Of a stretch of DNA of 64,000 bases, positions 63,716-64,000 are shown piece after piece. The position numbers and the translations under genes are program-made. Position 1 is the first letter of the stretch; each line of letters opens with the position of its first letter. The DNA comes from Yeosuana marina (GTDB taxonomy: Bacteria; Bacteroidota; Bacteroidia; Flavobacteriales; Flavobacteriaceae), in the NCBI RefSeq assembly GCF_011762485.1, contig NZ_JAAKGI010000003.1:186001-250000 (forward strand). The letters run 5' to 3'. The notes under the pieces were generated by a model. That model made no database searches. It was not told where the DNA came from and was given only the letters and a program-made list of their open reading frames with translations.

Positions 63716-63748
63716 AGGCTATCTGTAAAGTAGATAGCCTTTTTTTTT
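63716..63748 (+). terminator. Rho-independent terminator after the GIGTTNP pair
   Basis: Stem AGGCTATCT / AGATAGCCT with a GTAAAGT loop and T8. It is ~155 bases past the stop codon, so the transcript would carry a long 3' tail including the inverted repeat. Confidence 0.88.
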
Positions 63749-63815
63749 ATGAGTGCCTTCCTAAATAAATTGTTAATCTTACATTAAAAAATAGGTATTT
63801 ATATTGTTAACTTTT

Positions 63816-63823
63816 TAACTTTG
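63816..63823 (+). promoter_or_regulatory. Putative -7 element of the gene at the window end
   Basis: TAACTTTG matches TAnnTTTG, 13 bases before the ATG at 63837. Confidence 0.45.
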
Positions 63824-63836
63824 GTAAAAATTGCCT

Positions 63837-64000
63837 ATGTCTCGTTTTTTTGTGGCGCTTATTATAGCTTCATTATTGTTCTGTTTAGTAGAGTTTTATG
63901 CGTTTCAAGCATTAAGAACCATTACTAAAAACAGGTATATAAAGCTAGTATGGATTCTTGTTGCCGTAGCTATTTATCTCAATTTATTTTATACCCTTTA
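63837..64000 (+). CDS. N-terminus of a probable membrane-anchored metallophosphoesterase (cut by window end)
   Basis: 54 codons visible: MSRFFVALIIASLLFCLVEF, YAFQALRTITKNRYIKL, then a second hydrophobic segment WILVAVAIYLNLFYTL. The FYAFQALRT...TKN pattern between two helices is what I recall from the N-terminal membrane part of Bacteroidota metallophosphoesterases (YkuE/YaeI-like). The catalytic domain lies beyond the window, so the call is tentative. Confidence 0.5.
   Translation, partial: MSRFFVALIIASLLFCLVEFYAFQALRTITKNRYIKLVWILVAVAIYLNLFYTL

Noticed and set aside
1..64000. CRISPR arrays, rRNA operons or insertion sequences
   Set aside because: None seen: no regularly spaced 25-40-bp repeats, no rRNA-like segments, and no transposase motifs on either strand.

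Overview
This window looks like chromosomal DNA of a marine-type Flavobacteriaceae bacterium (Bacteroidota). The DNA is AT-rich and genes lack Shine-Dalgarno sequences. Promoters match the Bacteroidota pattern TTTG-N19-TAnnTTTG. The gene set is typical of the group: TonB receptors with a carboxypeptidase-regulatory N-terminus, a PorT-like barrel, a DUF5686-type barrel, ExbB with two ExbDs, lipoproteins with a cysteine lipobox, and two copies of a GGGCGTTACC...CCCTAACGC intergenic repeat. Most of the window is core genome. I see no prophage, integrase, transposase or CRISPR array.

Layout. 1-3.5 kb: nrdA, convergent with an OmpA-type lipoprotein. 3.7-11.5 kb: the most interesting block. It holds a Pit-type phosphate transporter with a PhoU-like tail, a small YwqK-like secreted protein, a TonB receptor co-transcribed with a beta-helix lipoprotein, and a stand-alone copy of the receptor's N-terminal domain. 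Their upstream regions share TGTTAC-like direct repeats with an 11-bp period (PHO-box-like), at one fixed distance from the -7 element in three of the four promoters. 11.5-19.4 kb: dgt, dxs, tadA, a ClC channel/transporter and aspS. 19.7-22.6 kb: a second TonB receptor. 22.7-29.3 kb: a tetR-tolC-adaptor-RND efflux operon with a clear operator. 29.4-35.4 kb: a polyprenyl synthase, cytochrome c, sucA and sucB. 35.7-38.8 kb: an orphan response regulator, a retropepsin-like protein, a TatD nuclease and asparaginase. 38.8-42.1 kb: tRNA-Ser(GGA), then exbB-X-exbD-exbD and a PorT-like protein. 42.1-49.5 kb: a degenerate PAP2-like membrane protein, rpoN, asnS, an MMPL/RND exporter and a DUF5686 barrel. 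49.6-54.2 kb: translation genes (frr, pyrH, tsf, rpsB, rpsI, rplM). 54.3-60.1 kb: a methyltransferase, GH125 mannosidase, patatin and polA. 60.3-64 kb: cutC, a recent tandem pair of secreted GIGTTNP proteins with a phage-like C-terminal domain, and the start of a probable metallophosphoesterase gene.

How the genes fit together. The Pit transporter and the TonB-receptor/lipoprotein operon appear to form a phosphate-responsive uptake module acting across both membranes. The ExbB/ExbD set would power TonB receptors such as these. The RND operon is a self-regulated drug/metal-type efflux unit. The remainder is housekeeping: translation, TCA cycle, isoprenoid synthesis, and DNA precursor and repair genes.

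Limits. Calls rest on motif recognition and sequence reading only; no database search was run. Promoter and operator calls are pattern matches.
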